From JAGOUY01 sp964562155 (lineage in GTDB: Bacteria > Patescibacteriota > Patescibacteriia > 2-12-FULL-60-25): a stretch of 64,000 nt of DNA. Below, piece by piece: positions 42,044 to 50,564 of this stretch. Each line of letters opens with the position of its first letter. The stretch's first letter is position 1. The DNA is taken from NCBI GenBank assembly GCA_964562155.1, contig CAZLRU010000005.1, forward strand, positions 1 to 64,000, in the 5' to 3' direction. The notes under the pieces were generated by a model. That model was not told where the DNA came from. It saw only the letters and a program-made list of their open reading frames with translations, and made no database searches. The translations under genes and the position numbers were made by a program.

Positions 42044-44059
42044 ATGAATGTTACTGAACTTGCTCGTCGGTTGCGCGTTCCTCCTAATGACCTCTTGGCT
42101 AAATTGCCTGAGCTTGGGTTTGATATTGGCGCGCGCGCTATTAAGGTCGATGATCGGGTCGCTGATCAGATCTATAAAAAATGGCTTGAGAATGCGCGAC
42201 GTGAGCGATTGCGCGATCAATTGGTTCGTCACGCGAATCAATCACAGGCGGCTGGTATTGTGGCGCCAAAGAAGGATATTACAATTCCTGCTGTCTTGTC
42301 CGTACGTGATTTTGCCGGTCGGTTGAATTTACCGGTTACGCGTGTGATTCAGCAGCTCATGAAGGCTGGTATTTTAGCTTCTCAAAATGAGCGAATCGAT
42401 TTTACTACCGCTACTATTATTGCGGAGGAGCTTGGCTTTACGGCTCATGAAGAGACAAAGAACGCTTCGCAAGAAATGGCCTCCATTCAGGCAGAAGGAC
42501 GGATGCGCGAGATTTTAGAAACAGAAGATCCTTCCAAGCTCATCACGCGTGCTCCGGTTGTGGTTGTCATGGGTCACGTTGATCATGGAAAGACGAAGAC
42601 GCTTGATGCTATTCGCGCGACGCATGTCATGGAGGGTGAATCGGGAGGTATTACGCAACATATCGGTGCGTATCAGGTTGAGAAGAAGGGTTCGAAAATT
42701 ACGTTTATTGATACACCGGGTCACGAGGCGTTTACAGTGATGCGTTCCCGTGGAGCTAAGGTTGCCGACATTGCGGTCTTGGTCGTTGCAGCGGATGACG
42801 GCGTTCAGCCACAGACAAAAGAGGTGATTGACATTATTAAGGCTGCCAAACTTCCGTTTGTGGTTGCTTTGAATAAAATTGATAAAGCTGACGCGGATCC
42901 CAATCGTGTGATGGGGCAGTTGGCGGAGCTTGGGGTGACCGTTGAGCCTTGGGGAGGAACAGTTCCGATGGCCAAAATTTCCGCCAAGACGGGAGTTGGG
43001 ATTGATGATTTACTGGAAGTGATCTTGCTCATGACGGAGATGGAAAAGGCGAAGATTGCGGCTAACCCTGAGAGCTTGGCAGCGGGTACGATTATTGAAG
43101 CTCATGTTGATAAGGGTGAAGGGCCGGTTGCCACGGCTATTATCCAAAATGGGACCTTAAAGCGTAACGATTGGCTGTCGATTGCGGGAGCGGGGTATGG
43201 TCGTGTGCGTGCTTTACGTGATTGGACGGGCAAGATGGTGAACGAAGCGGTACCGGGTATGCCGGTGAAGATTCTTGGGCTTAAAGTCGCTCCGTCGGTT
43301 GGAGACGTTGTTGAAGTACCAAAGGATCATAAGGCTTTGTCACCCGTGAAGCAGCAGATTTCTCGTGGGGCCACAGAAACCTTTACCGCCGTCCGTTCCA
43401 TGGCGCAATCCTCTGAAGATGCTCCTAAGAAAACCATGTTTAATATCGTGGTTAAGACGGATGTGTTGGGTTCTCTCGAGGCCATTCTTGGCATGTTAGA
43501 AAAACTTACTCACGATCAGGTGGGGGTTGAGGTTATTCAGAAAGGGCTTGGGAATGTGAATGAGTCTGATATTGAGCGCGCTGCCACCACGCCTCCGTCG
43601 GCCGTGTATGGGTTTAACGTCATGTTGCCAACGCCGGTTGAAATCTCTGCTCGTGATAAGAACGTGACCGTCAAAATGTGTAAAGTTATTTACGATTTGT
43701 TTGACGATGTTGTTGCTCGCTTGAATGCGTTGCTTCCACAAGAGGTAACGGTTATCAATGTGGGGCGTTCAGAAGTGGCGGCTATTTTTCGCACAGAGCC
43801 AGGCAAGATGATTGTTGGAGCCCGCATCAAAGAAGGTAAGGCGCTGACGAATTGCAAGGTACGGGTCTGGCGTGGAGCTGATCCGATCAGTGAAGGATTG
43901 GTCGAGACCGTCCAAGCCGGTAAGTCTCCGGTTAAGGAGGCTTCGGCCGGGCAGGAGTGCGGACTTACGTTCAAGGGTAAGATGAAGTTGGAGATAGGGG
44001 ATGTCCTCGAATTTTATATCGAGGAGTCAAAGGTGCAGAAGCTGGAAATTATTCGTTAA
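42044..44059 (+). CDS. infB: Translation initiation factor IF-2
   Basis: 671 residues from the ATG at 42044; a TTG at 41981 lies upstream of the promoter boxes and is rejected. A short N-terminal part holds IF2_N-type helices (MNVTELARRLRVPPNDLL; LSVRDFAGRLNLPVTRVI), then the GTPase: G1 GHVDHGKT (about 177-184), G2 GGITQHIG, G3 DTPGHEAF, G4 NKID, and domains II-IV. It delivers fMet-tRNA to the 30S subunit. Compact compared with 740-890-residue IF-2s. Confidence 0.96.
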   Translation: MNVTELARRLRVPPNDLLAKLPELGFDIGARAIKVDDRVADQIYKKWLENARRERLRDQLVRHANQSQAAGIVAPKKDITIPAVLSVRDFAGRLNLPVTRVIQQLMKAGILASQNERIDFTTATIIAEELGFTAHEETKNASQEMASIQAEGRMREILETEDPSKLITRAPVVVVMGHVDHGKTKTLDAIRATHVMEGESGGITQHIGAYQVEKKGSKITFIDTPGHEAFTVMRSRGAKVADIAVLVVAADDGVQPQTKEVIDIIKAAKLPFVVALNKIDKADADPNRVMGQLAELGVTVEPWGGTVPMAKISAKTGVGIDDLLEVILLMTEMEKAKIAANPESLAAGTIIEAHVDKGEGPVATAIIQNGTLKRNDWLSIAGAGYGRVRALRDWTGKMVNEAVPGMPVKILGLKVAPSVGDVVEVPKDHKALSPVKQQISRGATETFTAVRSMAQSSEDAPKKTMFNIVVKTDVLGSLEAILGMLEKLTHDQVGVEVIQKGLGNVNESDIERAATTPPSAVYGFNVMLPTPVEISARDKNVTVKMCKVIYDLFDDVVARLNALLPQEVTVINVGRSEVAAIFRTEPGKMIVGARIKEGKALTNCKVRVWRGADPISEGLVETVQAGKSPVKEASAGQECGLTFKGKMKLEIGDVLEFYIEESKVQKLEIIR

Positions 44060-44066
44060 TGGTTCC

Positions 44067-44095
44067 AGACCAGAGCTTTGGCCTCTGGTCTTTTT
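44067..44095 (+). terminator. Terminator after infB
   Basis: 9-bp stem AGACCAGAG/CTCTGGTCT with a 7-base loop, then a T run. It lies before the preferred SulP start at 44101. Confidence 0.85.
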
Positions 44096-44100
44096 ATTCT

Positions 44101-45735
44101 ATGGTGTCTTTCTCTGCCCTCAAACAACGGTTGGCGGCTAATTGGCAATCCGGTATTACGGTAAGCTTGGTTTCTATTCCGCTATCTGTTTCCTTAGCGG
44201 TGGCTTCTCAGGCGACCCCTGTTATGGGTATCATCACGGCTATTTGGGCAGGGATTATGGCGGCTTTTTTTGGAGGAAGTCACTTTAATATCGTTGGTCC
44301 GACGGGAGCTCTTTCCGGTCTGTTGGCGGCGTATGCGCTTACGAATGGGGTATTGATGTTGCCCATGCTCGCTATTGTGAGTGGTGTATTTGTGCTGATT
44401 GCATATGCGGCGAGATTGGAACGGTTTTTGGTGTTTGTGCCAGCGAGCGCTATTCAAGGATTTACGTTGGGTGTTGCGTTTATTATTGGGTTGAATCAGT
44501 TAAATTTTGCCTTGGGTTTGTCCGGGCTCCCTCCTCATCCTCGTTTTGTTGAGAATGTTCTGGAGTCGCTTCATCATATTGGTGGCGCTTCTTTTGCTAC
44601 GGTAGGAGTATTTCTTGTCTTTTTGCTTGCGCTATTCGCTTTTGTTCGTTGGTTGCCGAAGTTGCCGGGAGCCATTCTTTTATCTCCTATAGGAATCTTG
44701 CTTGGTTACGCCTCTCAGCACGGGTGGATTTCTCTCAAGCTTCTTACGCTTGGAGCAAAGTACCCTGACATGGGAGCCAAGATCATCGATGTTCCCACAT
44801 TCTCTTTTCAAGCGAGTTTGATTCCTGCGGCGTTTGGCGTGGCGTTGATCGCTATTCTTGAAACCATGATTTCTGCCAAAATCGCCGACGGGATGACGAA
44901 GACAAAGCATCATAAACGTAAGGAGATGCTCGGGCTTGGTCTTGCGAATATCGCTTCAGGGTTGGCGGGAGGTATTCCGGCAACGGCTGCGCTTGCGCGA
45001 ACATCTCTTAATATAAAAACAAAGGCTACTCACTCGACGTCGGCGGCTATTAGTAGTATTTCGATTGCGATTATTTCCTTAATATTATTAAAATATTTCG
45101 CCTACATTCCTTTAGCGGTCATCGCAGCGATTTTGGTGTTTGTCGCTGCCCGGATGGTGGAGATAGAGGCGTTTAAGCGTTTTTATCGTTATGATCGTAT
45201 GGGTCTGGTGCTGGCATTTGTGGTTGCCGCTGTCACGATTTATGAAGATCCTATTGTGGGCTTGATTTTAGGAACGGCTATTTCTCTTATTGTGTTCATG
45301 GAGAAGTTGTCTCATGGGCAATTTGAGTTGATTGTGAATGATGAACATAAGCACATGGTCAAGAAGATTGTGTCTGACGAGGCGCATCCTACGTTGGGGC
45401 ATCCTGCGGATACGTTAGTGTATTCGATGAAAGGGCAGCTGGCCTACATCAATGCTGAGTCTCATTTGGCTCGTTTTGAACAGGATTTGAATGGCTATAA
45501 ACACGTTTTGCTTCGTTTGCGCGAGCTTTCGTTTGTTGATCTGGATGGAGTGGATGCTTTTGATGAAATTGTTGAGCTTATTGAACGGCAAGGGAAGGTC
45601 GTGATGGTGTCGGGTGTGAATCCATTCGTGCAAAAATTATTGGAAGGATCCAAGCATTTTCGAACATTGGAGGCTAAAAACCTTGTGTTTGATCGAACAA
45701 CGGATGCGCTTCGGAGTGTTGGATATCAGATCTAG
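44101..45735 (+). CDS. SulP family anion transporter with STAS domain
   Basis: 544 residues from the ATG at 44101; an ATG at 44059 (overlapping the infB stop) would place the infB terminator inside the gene. About 11-12 spans, with the SulP motifs FGGSHFNIVGPTGALSGLL and GGIPATAALARTSLN, then a STAS domain (about 425-540; LRLRELSFVDLDGVDAFDEI). SulP carriers move sulphate, bicarbonate or other anions; specificity unknown. Confidence 0.9.
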   Translation: MVSFSALKQRLAANWQSGITVSLVSIPLSVSLAVASQATPVMGIITAIWAGIMAAFFGGSHFNIVGPTGALSGLLAAYALTNGVLMLPMLAIVSGVFVLIAYAARLERFLVFVPASAIQGFTLGVAFIIGLNQLNFALGLSGLPPHPRFVENVLESLHHIGGASFATVGVFLVFLLALFAFVRWLPKLPGAILLSPIGILLGYASQHGWISLKLLTLGAKYPDMGAKIIDVPTFSFQASLIPAAFGVALIAILETMISAKIADGMTKTKHHKRKEMLGLGLANIASGLAGGIPATAALARTSLNIKTKATHSTSAAISSISIAIISLILLKYFAYIPLAVIAAILVFVAARMVEIEAFKRFYRYDRMGLVLAFVVAAVTIYEDPIVGLILGTAISLIVFMEKLSHGQFELIVNDEHKHMVKKIVSDEAHPTLGHPADTLVYSMKGQLAYINAESHLARFEQDLNGYKHVLLRLRELSFVDLDGVDAFDEIVELIERQGKVVMVSGVNPFVQKLLEGSKHFRTLEAKNLVFDRTTDALRSVGYQI

Positions 45736-45737
45736 GC

Positions 45738-47231
45738 ATGATGAAGTTTGTTCCTCACTTGTTTGCCACCCACGAGGCCGACATGGTCACGAAGCATTGG
45801 TATCGTCAGCGTTTTGACGCCTGTCCGCATTTCATGTTCTTTTTGGGGGATGCGCACGTGTCTCGGATTCGGCATACGTCCTATCCTTTTGGACAGGGCA
45901 TGGCTTACGCCGGCTTTTCTCATCATCGTGCTGATTGGTACCATTCGACGGATGAGCTTTGGCGAACGGCGAATGCGATTATTGAAGAGGCTCAGAAGAA
46001 TCCTACTATCAGTAAGGACATGTGGCGGACGTTTCAGCCCTATGCTGAGCGTTTTTACGCCGTTTGCGAGCGATTGGAAAAGATGGATGTATCCTTATTG
46101 TCTTCGGATGAGCTCCTTGCTACGTATCAATCTCTTGCTGAGGTATATACACATAAATTACTTTCCTCGCCCTTGATAGATGGCTTTGCTCTGGTTACCG
46201 ATGAACTGTTGGCGCAGCGTATTCGTGCTCACCTAGAGGAAAGAGGTGAAGGAGATCGGTTTGGGCATGTGTTCGAGGTCTTGACGGCTTCGACGTTTGC
46301 CTCCTTTCTTGCGCAAGAGGAGTGTGCGCTTTTGAAGATCGCGTTAGAAACATCGTCTGCTGCTGATCTTCGACGTCAGCGCCTTTTGGAGCATCAGCAG
46401 CAGTTTTTCTGGATGCAAAATAATTACGTAGCTGATCGTGTTCTCGATCTTTCGTTTTTTGAAATGCGACTTCAGGAGCTTGATATGCATCAAGCGAACG
46501 AGCATTTGCGCGTTTTATCGGAACAAGGAGAGGAGCATCGACGACGCAAAGATTCACTTATCTCAGAATTGGGGCTGCCTGATGATCTGTGCGTATTGCT
46601 CACGATTACGGATGATTTTGCCGCGTGGCAAGATGAGCGTAAGAAGGGCACGTTTTTTGCTACCCACGCATTTACCCTGCTTCTACGTGAGATTTCACAA
46701 CGAACGGGATACTCTCTTGAGGAGCTGGTGTATGCCCTACCTCCTGAAATGGAAGCGATTATGCAGAAACAGATTTCTTCTGCTGAGTTACGTCAGCGTT
46801 TGGAGTATTGTATGGTGTTGTGGGTGGGTGACGAGTACGAGGTGATTACGGATCAGGTTTTGATAAAAGAGCTAGATTGGATTGGAACCGGGCTTGTGAG
46901 TGTTGGGGCAGGGGTTAAGGGGTTTGCGGCTTCACGAGGGATTGCTCGGGGTCCTGTGCGTATTATTGAAAGCGCTCAAGATATCGGGCGAGTTCAGGAG
47001 GGGGATGTCTTGGTAGCGGTAATGACGCGACCTGATTATTTGCCGGCGATGAAAAAAGCTGTTGCTTTTGTGACGGACGAAGGAGGTGTGACATGTCACG
47101 CGGCTATTGTCGCGCGTGAGATGCGTAAGCCGTGTGTGATTGGGACCAAATCTGCCACCAAAATCTTAAAAGATGGGGAGCTGGTAGAGGTGGATGCGGA
47201 TCAGGGGGTGGTACGGAAGATAGGGGGATGA
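45738..47231 (+). CDS. Large protein with C-terminal phosphohistidine swivel domain
   Basis: 497 residues. The last 90 residues are a PEP-utiliser mobile domain: ASRGIARGPVRII, MTRPDYLPAMKKA, and DEGGVTCHAAIVARE with the phospho-His (about 454), then KDGELVEVDADQG. The first 400 residues are helical and unassigned (TKHWYRQRFDACP; LLREISQRTGYSLEELVYAL), with no ATP-grasp. It starts two bases after the SulP stop. Compare the smaller relative at 32347. Confidence 0.75.
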   Translation: MMKFVPHLFATHEADMVTKHWYRQRFDACPHFMFFLGDAHVSRIRHTSYPFGQGMAYAGFSHHRADWYHSTDELWRTANAIIEEAQKNPTISKDMWRTFQPYAERFYAVCERLEKMDVSLLSSDELLATYQSLAEVYTHKLLSSPLIDGFALVTDELLAQRIRAHLEERGEGDRFGHVFEVLTASTFASFLAQEECALLKIALETSSAADLRRQRLLEHQQQFFWMQNNYVADRVLDLSFFEMRLQELDMHQANEHLRVLSEQGEEHRRRKDSLISELGLPDDLCVLLTITDDFAAWQDERKKGTFFATHAFTLLLREISQRTGYSLEELVYALPPEMEAIMQKQISSAELRQRLEYCMVLWVGDEYEVITDQVLIKELDWIGTGLVSVGAGVKGFAASRGIARGPVRIIESAQDIGRVQEGDVLVAVMTRPDYLPAMKKAVAFVTDEGGVTCHAAIVAREMRKPCVIGTKSATKILKDGELVEVDADQGVVRKIGG

Positions 47232-47237
47232 TGGCTC

Positions 47238-47266
47238 TTGCCACGTTTTGCACCGGTCACTATGAT
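47238..47266 (+). promoter_or_regulatory. Promoter of trxA
   Basis: TTGCCA (47238-47243), 17-base spacer, TATGAT (47261-47266), giving a leader of about 28 nt. Confidence 0.65.
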
Positions 47267-47300
47267 TCAGTAGCTCTGATTTATTGTCTTTTCTTTTCCT

Positions 47301-47621
47301 ATGGAACACGTATTTACTGTAGAAAATTTTGATAGTGAAGTTTTGAAGTCATCGATCCCTGTTCTTGTTGATTTTTGGGCTCCTTGGTGTGGGCCGTGTC
47401 GTCAGATGAGTCCGATTGTCGAGGAGCTTGGTCACGAGATGGATGCGAGCAAGATCAAGGTTGGTAAGGTTAACGTTGATGAAGTTGGTGACGTCGCACA
47501 ACAATACAACATCATGTCCATTCCAACGTTTTTGGTGTTTAAGAACGGGCAAGTGGTTGATACGATGGTGGGTGGTATGTCAAAGGATGAGTTGAAGGCA
47601 AAAGTCGAAAAACATATTTAA
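47301..47621 (+). CDS. trxA: Thioredoxin
   Basis: 106 residues. Active site WCGPC at 29-33 in the DFWAPWCGPCRQMSP context; cis-Pro in SIPTFLVFKNG. It reduces protein disulphides in the cytoplasm using electrons from TrxB encoded next door. Own promoter; no clear SD. Confidence 0.97.
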   Translation: MEHVFTVENFDSEVLKSSIPVLVDFWAPWCGPCRQMSPIVEELGHEMDASKIKVGKVNVDEVGDVAQQYNIMSIPTFLVFKNGQVVDTMVGGMSKDELKAKVEKHI

Positions 47622-47678
47622 TCATTCAGATTTCCTGCCTTCAGCGACGTTGGGTTAGGGGAGGGGGTAAAATTATCT

Positions 47679-48599
47679 ATGGAAAATATTATTATTATTG
47701 GATCAGGACCCGCGGGTTGGACGGCGGCGATTTATGCGGCGCGGGCAAACTTAAAGCCGTTTTTGTTTGAGGGAACGGAGCCAGGTGGTCAGCTTATGAC
47801 CACGACGGAAGTTGAGAATTTCCCCGGTTTTGTGAAAGGGATTCAGGGTCCTGAGCTCATGCAGGTCATGAAAGACCAGGCCAAGCGTTTTGAGACGACG
47901 ATTATTTCAGAAAAAGTCGATAGCCTAAAACCGATTGAAGGAGGGTTTGAAGTGGTTGCTAAAGGCAAGATCTATCAATCAAAAACGGTTATTTTATCGA
48001 CCGGTGCAACGGCTCGTCGCATTGGTCTGGAATCGGAAAAAACGTTGTACGGCAAAGGTGTGTCCGCCTGTGCAACGTGCGATGGATTTTTCTTTAAAGG
48101 CAAAAACGTTATGGTGGTTGGAGGAGGGGATAGCGCTATGGAAGAAGCGAATTTTCTGACTCGCTTTGCAGATACGGTTACGATCGTTCATCGGCGTGAT
48201 GTATTTCGCGCATCTAAGATCATGCAAGAGCGAGCCTTGAATAATCCAAAAATCAAGGTTATTTGGAACGCGGCGGTTATTGATATTTTGGGTGTTGAGG
48301 TTGGACGTGTGACCGGTGTTCGTCTAAAGGACACGGTTACCGGCGAAGAACGCGAGGCGCCGATTGATGGCGTGTTTGCCGCGATTGGGCACGAGCCGAA
48401 TGTCTCGCTTGTTGAGGGATTGGTGGATTTGGATGAGAAGCGTTACGTGAAGACGATCCCCGGTTCTTCTAAAACGAATGTTCCCGGGTTATTTGCGTGT
48501 GGCGATGTACAAGATGCTCGTTATCGTCAGGCGATTACGGCGGCGGGTACTGGTTGTATGGCCGCTCTTGATGCAGAGCATTATCTAGCCGATCTTTAA
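47679..48599 (+). CDS. trxB: Thioredoxin-disulphide reductase
   Basis: 306 residues. FAD site GSGPAGWTAAIYAARA, redox-active CATC (131-134), the nucleotide-binding GGGDSAMEEA and HRRDVFRASK (the HRRxxxR pattern typical of NADPH use), and the C-terminal FAD motif GLFACGDVQDARYRQ. It follows trxA by 57 bases, so the two form a thiol-redox unit. GGGGAGGGGG lies 13-22 bases before the ATG. Confidence 0.96.
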   Translation: MENIIIIGSGPAGWTAAIYAARANLKPFLFEGTEPGGQLMTTTEVENFPGFVKGIQGPELMQVMKDQAKRFETTIISEKVDSLKPIEGGFEVVAKGKIYQSKTVILSTGATARRIGLESEKTLYGKGVSACATCDGFFFKGKNVMVVGGGDSAMEEANFLTRFADTVTIVHRRDVFRASKIMQERALNNPKIKVIWNAAVIDILGVEVGRVTGVRLKDTVTGEEREAPIDGVFAAIGHEPNVSLVEGLVDLDEKRYVKTIPGSSKTNVPGLFACGDVQDARYRQAITAAGTGCMAALDAEHYLADL

Positions 48600-48695
48600 A
48601 TTGAGTGGAAGTCATGTAGTAGTCGCTGTACTCGTACTGCACGAGTCTCCAAAAAGGTGCTTTTCCTCATTTTCTACCTACTTCTTCACTTATTT

Positions 48696-49919
48696 ATGTC
48701 TGTCTTCAAGAATGCCATGCAGCAGTTAGAGGCTGCGGCTCGTGTCGCGCAGGTTGCGCCCGAGGTTATTGAGCGATTACGTCATCATGAGCGGATTATT
48801 GATGTTCATGTACCTGTTGTGATGGATGATGGCTCCACACGGTTGTTTCATGGCTATCGTGTGCAGTGGAATAGTGCGCGCGGGCCGTATAAAGGTGGGA
48901 TTCGCTATCACGAACAGGTTGATATGGATGAGGTGAAGGCGTTGTCTTTTTGGATGGCTATTAAGTGCGCTGTTGTGGGTATTCCGTACGGCGGAGGAAA
49001 GGGTGGGGTCGCCGTCAATCCGAAGGTGTTATCTAAAGATGAAATTGAGCGGCTCACGCGCGGATTTACGCGGGCGATCGCGGATGCGATTGGGCCGGAT
49101 AAAGATATTCCTGCGCCCGATGTAAATACAACGCCGGCTATCATGGATATTTTGGCGGATGAGTACGGTAAGATCGTTGGTTCATTTCAGCCTGCGGTTG
49201 TCACGGGGAAAACTATTGCGAAGGGTGGTTCTGAGGGTCGTGGTACGGCTACTGCGCAGGGTGGCTATTATGTTTTTGAAGCATTTCGCGCCAAGCTTGG
49301 GATGGATTCTGAGTCTGCAACGGTTGTGGTTCAGGGATTTGGGAATGCTGGGCATGTGATTGCTCACTTGTTTCACCGTCATGGATATAAGGTGGTAGCG
49401 GTTTCCGATTCAAAAGGCGGTGTCCATGATGAACATGGTCTCGATATTCCCGCGCTTGTGGCGCACAAAGAATTGACAGGGAGTGTCGTTGGATTTAAGG
49501 GGTTGCCAACCTTGTCACAGACGGAGGTTTTGACGTTGCCTTGTGGTGTGTTAGTCCCGTCCGCTTTAGAGAATCAATTAACGGGAGATCTCGCTCCTAA
49601 GGTGCGTGCGCAGATGGTTCTTGAGTTGGCGAATGGACCAACAACGCCTGAAGCAGATACCTACTTTGCTCAGCATGGAGTGGTGGTTATTCCAGATGTG
49701 CTGGCGAATGCGGGTGGTGTTACCGTTTCATTTTTGGAGTGGCAACAAAATAAGGCCAATGAACATTGGACTGAGGCGGAGGTGTTTGATCGGTTAAAAC
49801 CTCTTATGATGGAGGCTTCAAAAGCCGTGGCAGAGACGGCGGAAAAATATTCGATCACGCATCGACAGGCGGCATTTGTGCTCGCTATTGAACGGATTGG
49901 GCAGGCGATGAAAAAGTAA
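48696..49919 (+). CDS. gdhA: Glu/Leu/Phe/Val dehydrogenase (glutamate dehydrogenase type)
   Basis: 407 residues from the ATG at 48696; a start at 48657 would add a hydrophobic leader. Catalytic Lys region PYGGGKGGVAVNP (about 102-114), D-V-N-T motif APDVNTTPAIMD, Rossmann VVVQGFGNAGHV (about 208-219), and NAGGVTVSFLEWQQN. GDH interconverts glutamate and 2-oxoglutarate with ammonia. Length and motifs suit hexameric GDH of the Clostridium/archaeal type. Repeat copy 2 starts three bases after the stop. Confidence 0.92.
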   Translation: MSVFKNAMQQLEAAARVAQVAPEVIERLRHHERIIDVHVPVVMDDGSTRLFHGYRVQWNSARGPYKGGIRYHEQVDMDEVKALSFWMAIKCAVVGIPYGGGKGGVAVNPKVLSKDEIERLTRGFTRAIADAIGPDKDIPAPDVNTTPAIMDILADEYGKIVGSFQPAVVTGKTIAKGGSEGRGTATAQGGYYVFEAFRAKLGMDSESATVVVQGFGNAGHVIAHLFHRHGYKVVAVSDSKGGVHDEHGLDIPALVAHKELTGSVVGFKGLPTLSQTEVLTLPCGVLVPSALENQLTGDLAPKVRAQMVLELANGPTTPEADTYFAQHGVVVIPDVLANAGGVTVSFLEWQQNKANEHWTEAEVFDRLKPLMMEASKAVAETAEKYSITHRQAAFVLAIERIGQAMKK

Positions 49920-49921
49920 CG

Positions 49922-50059
49922 TAGGCGGTGGGCTCCGACCGAAAGTTCTTTTCCGCTCGCTCCGTAACTTGCCGCATCCTTGCGTTTGCTTCGCATTGGA
50001 GATTGATGGCTTCGGACATACTCGCTCGCAAAAAGAACTTCCGGTCGGAGCTCCAGATA
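49922..50059 (+). repeat. Structured repeat element, copy 2
   Basis: Starts TAGGCGGTGGGCTC, ends CCAGATA. Arms 49930-49952 and 50031-50053 pair over 23 positions with one G-U and one A.C. The interior keeps GCTCGCTCCGTAACTTGC and GCTTCGCATTGG. It begins immediately after the gdhA stop codon. Confidence 0.88.
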
Positions 50060-50085
50060 GAGAAAAAAAAGGGGAGTGTGAAAAT

Positions 50086-50224
50086 AAAAAAACACCAGGA
50101 CTCAAGCAATCCGCACCCAAGAAATGTATCTAGAGGTGAAAACGAGTCGAAACCCGTTGTGCCCTATGGAGACATTCCATGCTTGTCGTGGATGCGGATT
50201 GCTAAAGGCCTGGTGAACAATTGA
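50086..50224 (-). ncRNA. Independently transcribed structured RNA, ~139 nt (unclassified)
   Basis: On minus: the promoter at 50259-50231 predicts a start near 50224. The RNA folds into one long bulged hairpin: CACCAGG (50215-50209) with CCTGGTG (50099-50093); AGCAATCCGCA (50203-50193) with TGCGGATTGCT (50115-50105); then CAAG/CTTG, AATGT/ACATT and an apical AACGGG/CTCGTT. A seven-T tract (50092-50086) follows the closing stem, so it ends by intrinsic termination. SRP RNA, RNase P and tmRNA hallmarks are absent. The rod-like shape with internal loops recalls 6S RNA, but no homology is claimed. Confidence 0.75.
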
Positions 50225-50230
50225 CTGCGT

Positions 50231-50259
50231 ACTCTAGCAAGTCCAAGGTATTTTGTCAA
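50231..50259 (-). promoter_or_regulatory. Promoter of the structured RNA
   Basis: On minus: perfect TTGACA (50259-50254), 17-base spacer, TAGAGT (50236-50231). The best promoter in the window. Confidence 0.8.
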
Positions 50260-50298
50260 GGCTTGTGGAGTTCTTCCTGTTCCGATGAGAAGGGGGAC

Positions 50299-50319
50299 AA
50301 AAAGAAAGCCGCAAACGGC
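50299..50319 (-). terminator. Weak terminator upstream of the RNA promoter
   Basis: On minus: GCCG-TTTG-CGGC followed by TTTCTTTTT. It could insulate the RNA gene from vanW-operon transcription. Confidence 0.45.
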
Positions 50320-50397
50320 GGTTACGTAAAGGGCACTTTCTTTTATATCATGGGGATGAGGGGGTGTCAAGGTTTGCCGGTGGCGAGTGAAGAGGAT

Positions 50398-50535
50398 TAG
50401 GCGGTGGGCTCTGACCGGAAGTTCTTTTCCGCTCGCTCCGTAACTTGTTGCCTAATCACGTTGGCTTCGCATTGGGTTTTGATAACTTCAAACATACTCA
50501 CTCGCAAAAAGAACTTCCGGTCAGAGCCCTAGATA
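50398..50535 (+). repeat. Structured repeat element, copy 3
   Basis: Starts TAGGCGGTGGGCTC, ends CCCTAGATA. Arms 50406-50428 and 50507-50529 form a perfect 23-bp inverted repeat. The interior keeps GCTCGCTCCGTAACTTG and GGCTTCGCATTGG. It lies 29 bases from the vanW stop. The remainder of the 49920-50564 gap is the ncRNA unit and its promoter. Confidence 0.9.
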
Positions 50536-50564
50536 AAAAAGATGGGAAAATAGAAGGATTTGGC

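Noticed and set aside
44059..44100. SulP start at the ATG overlapping the infB stop
   Set aside because: It would place a strong 9-bp terminator with a T-tract within the coding start; the ATG at 44101 follows the terminator and aligns with the family.
50086..50224. SRP, RNase P or tmRNA identity for the structured RNA
   Set aside because: None of the hallmark sequences (SRP GGAA-type apical loop with asymmetric loop, RNase P GAGGAAAGTCC, tmRNA acceptor and tag) is present.
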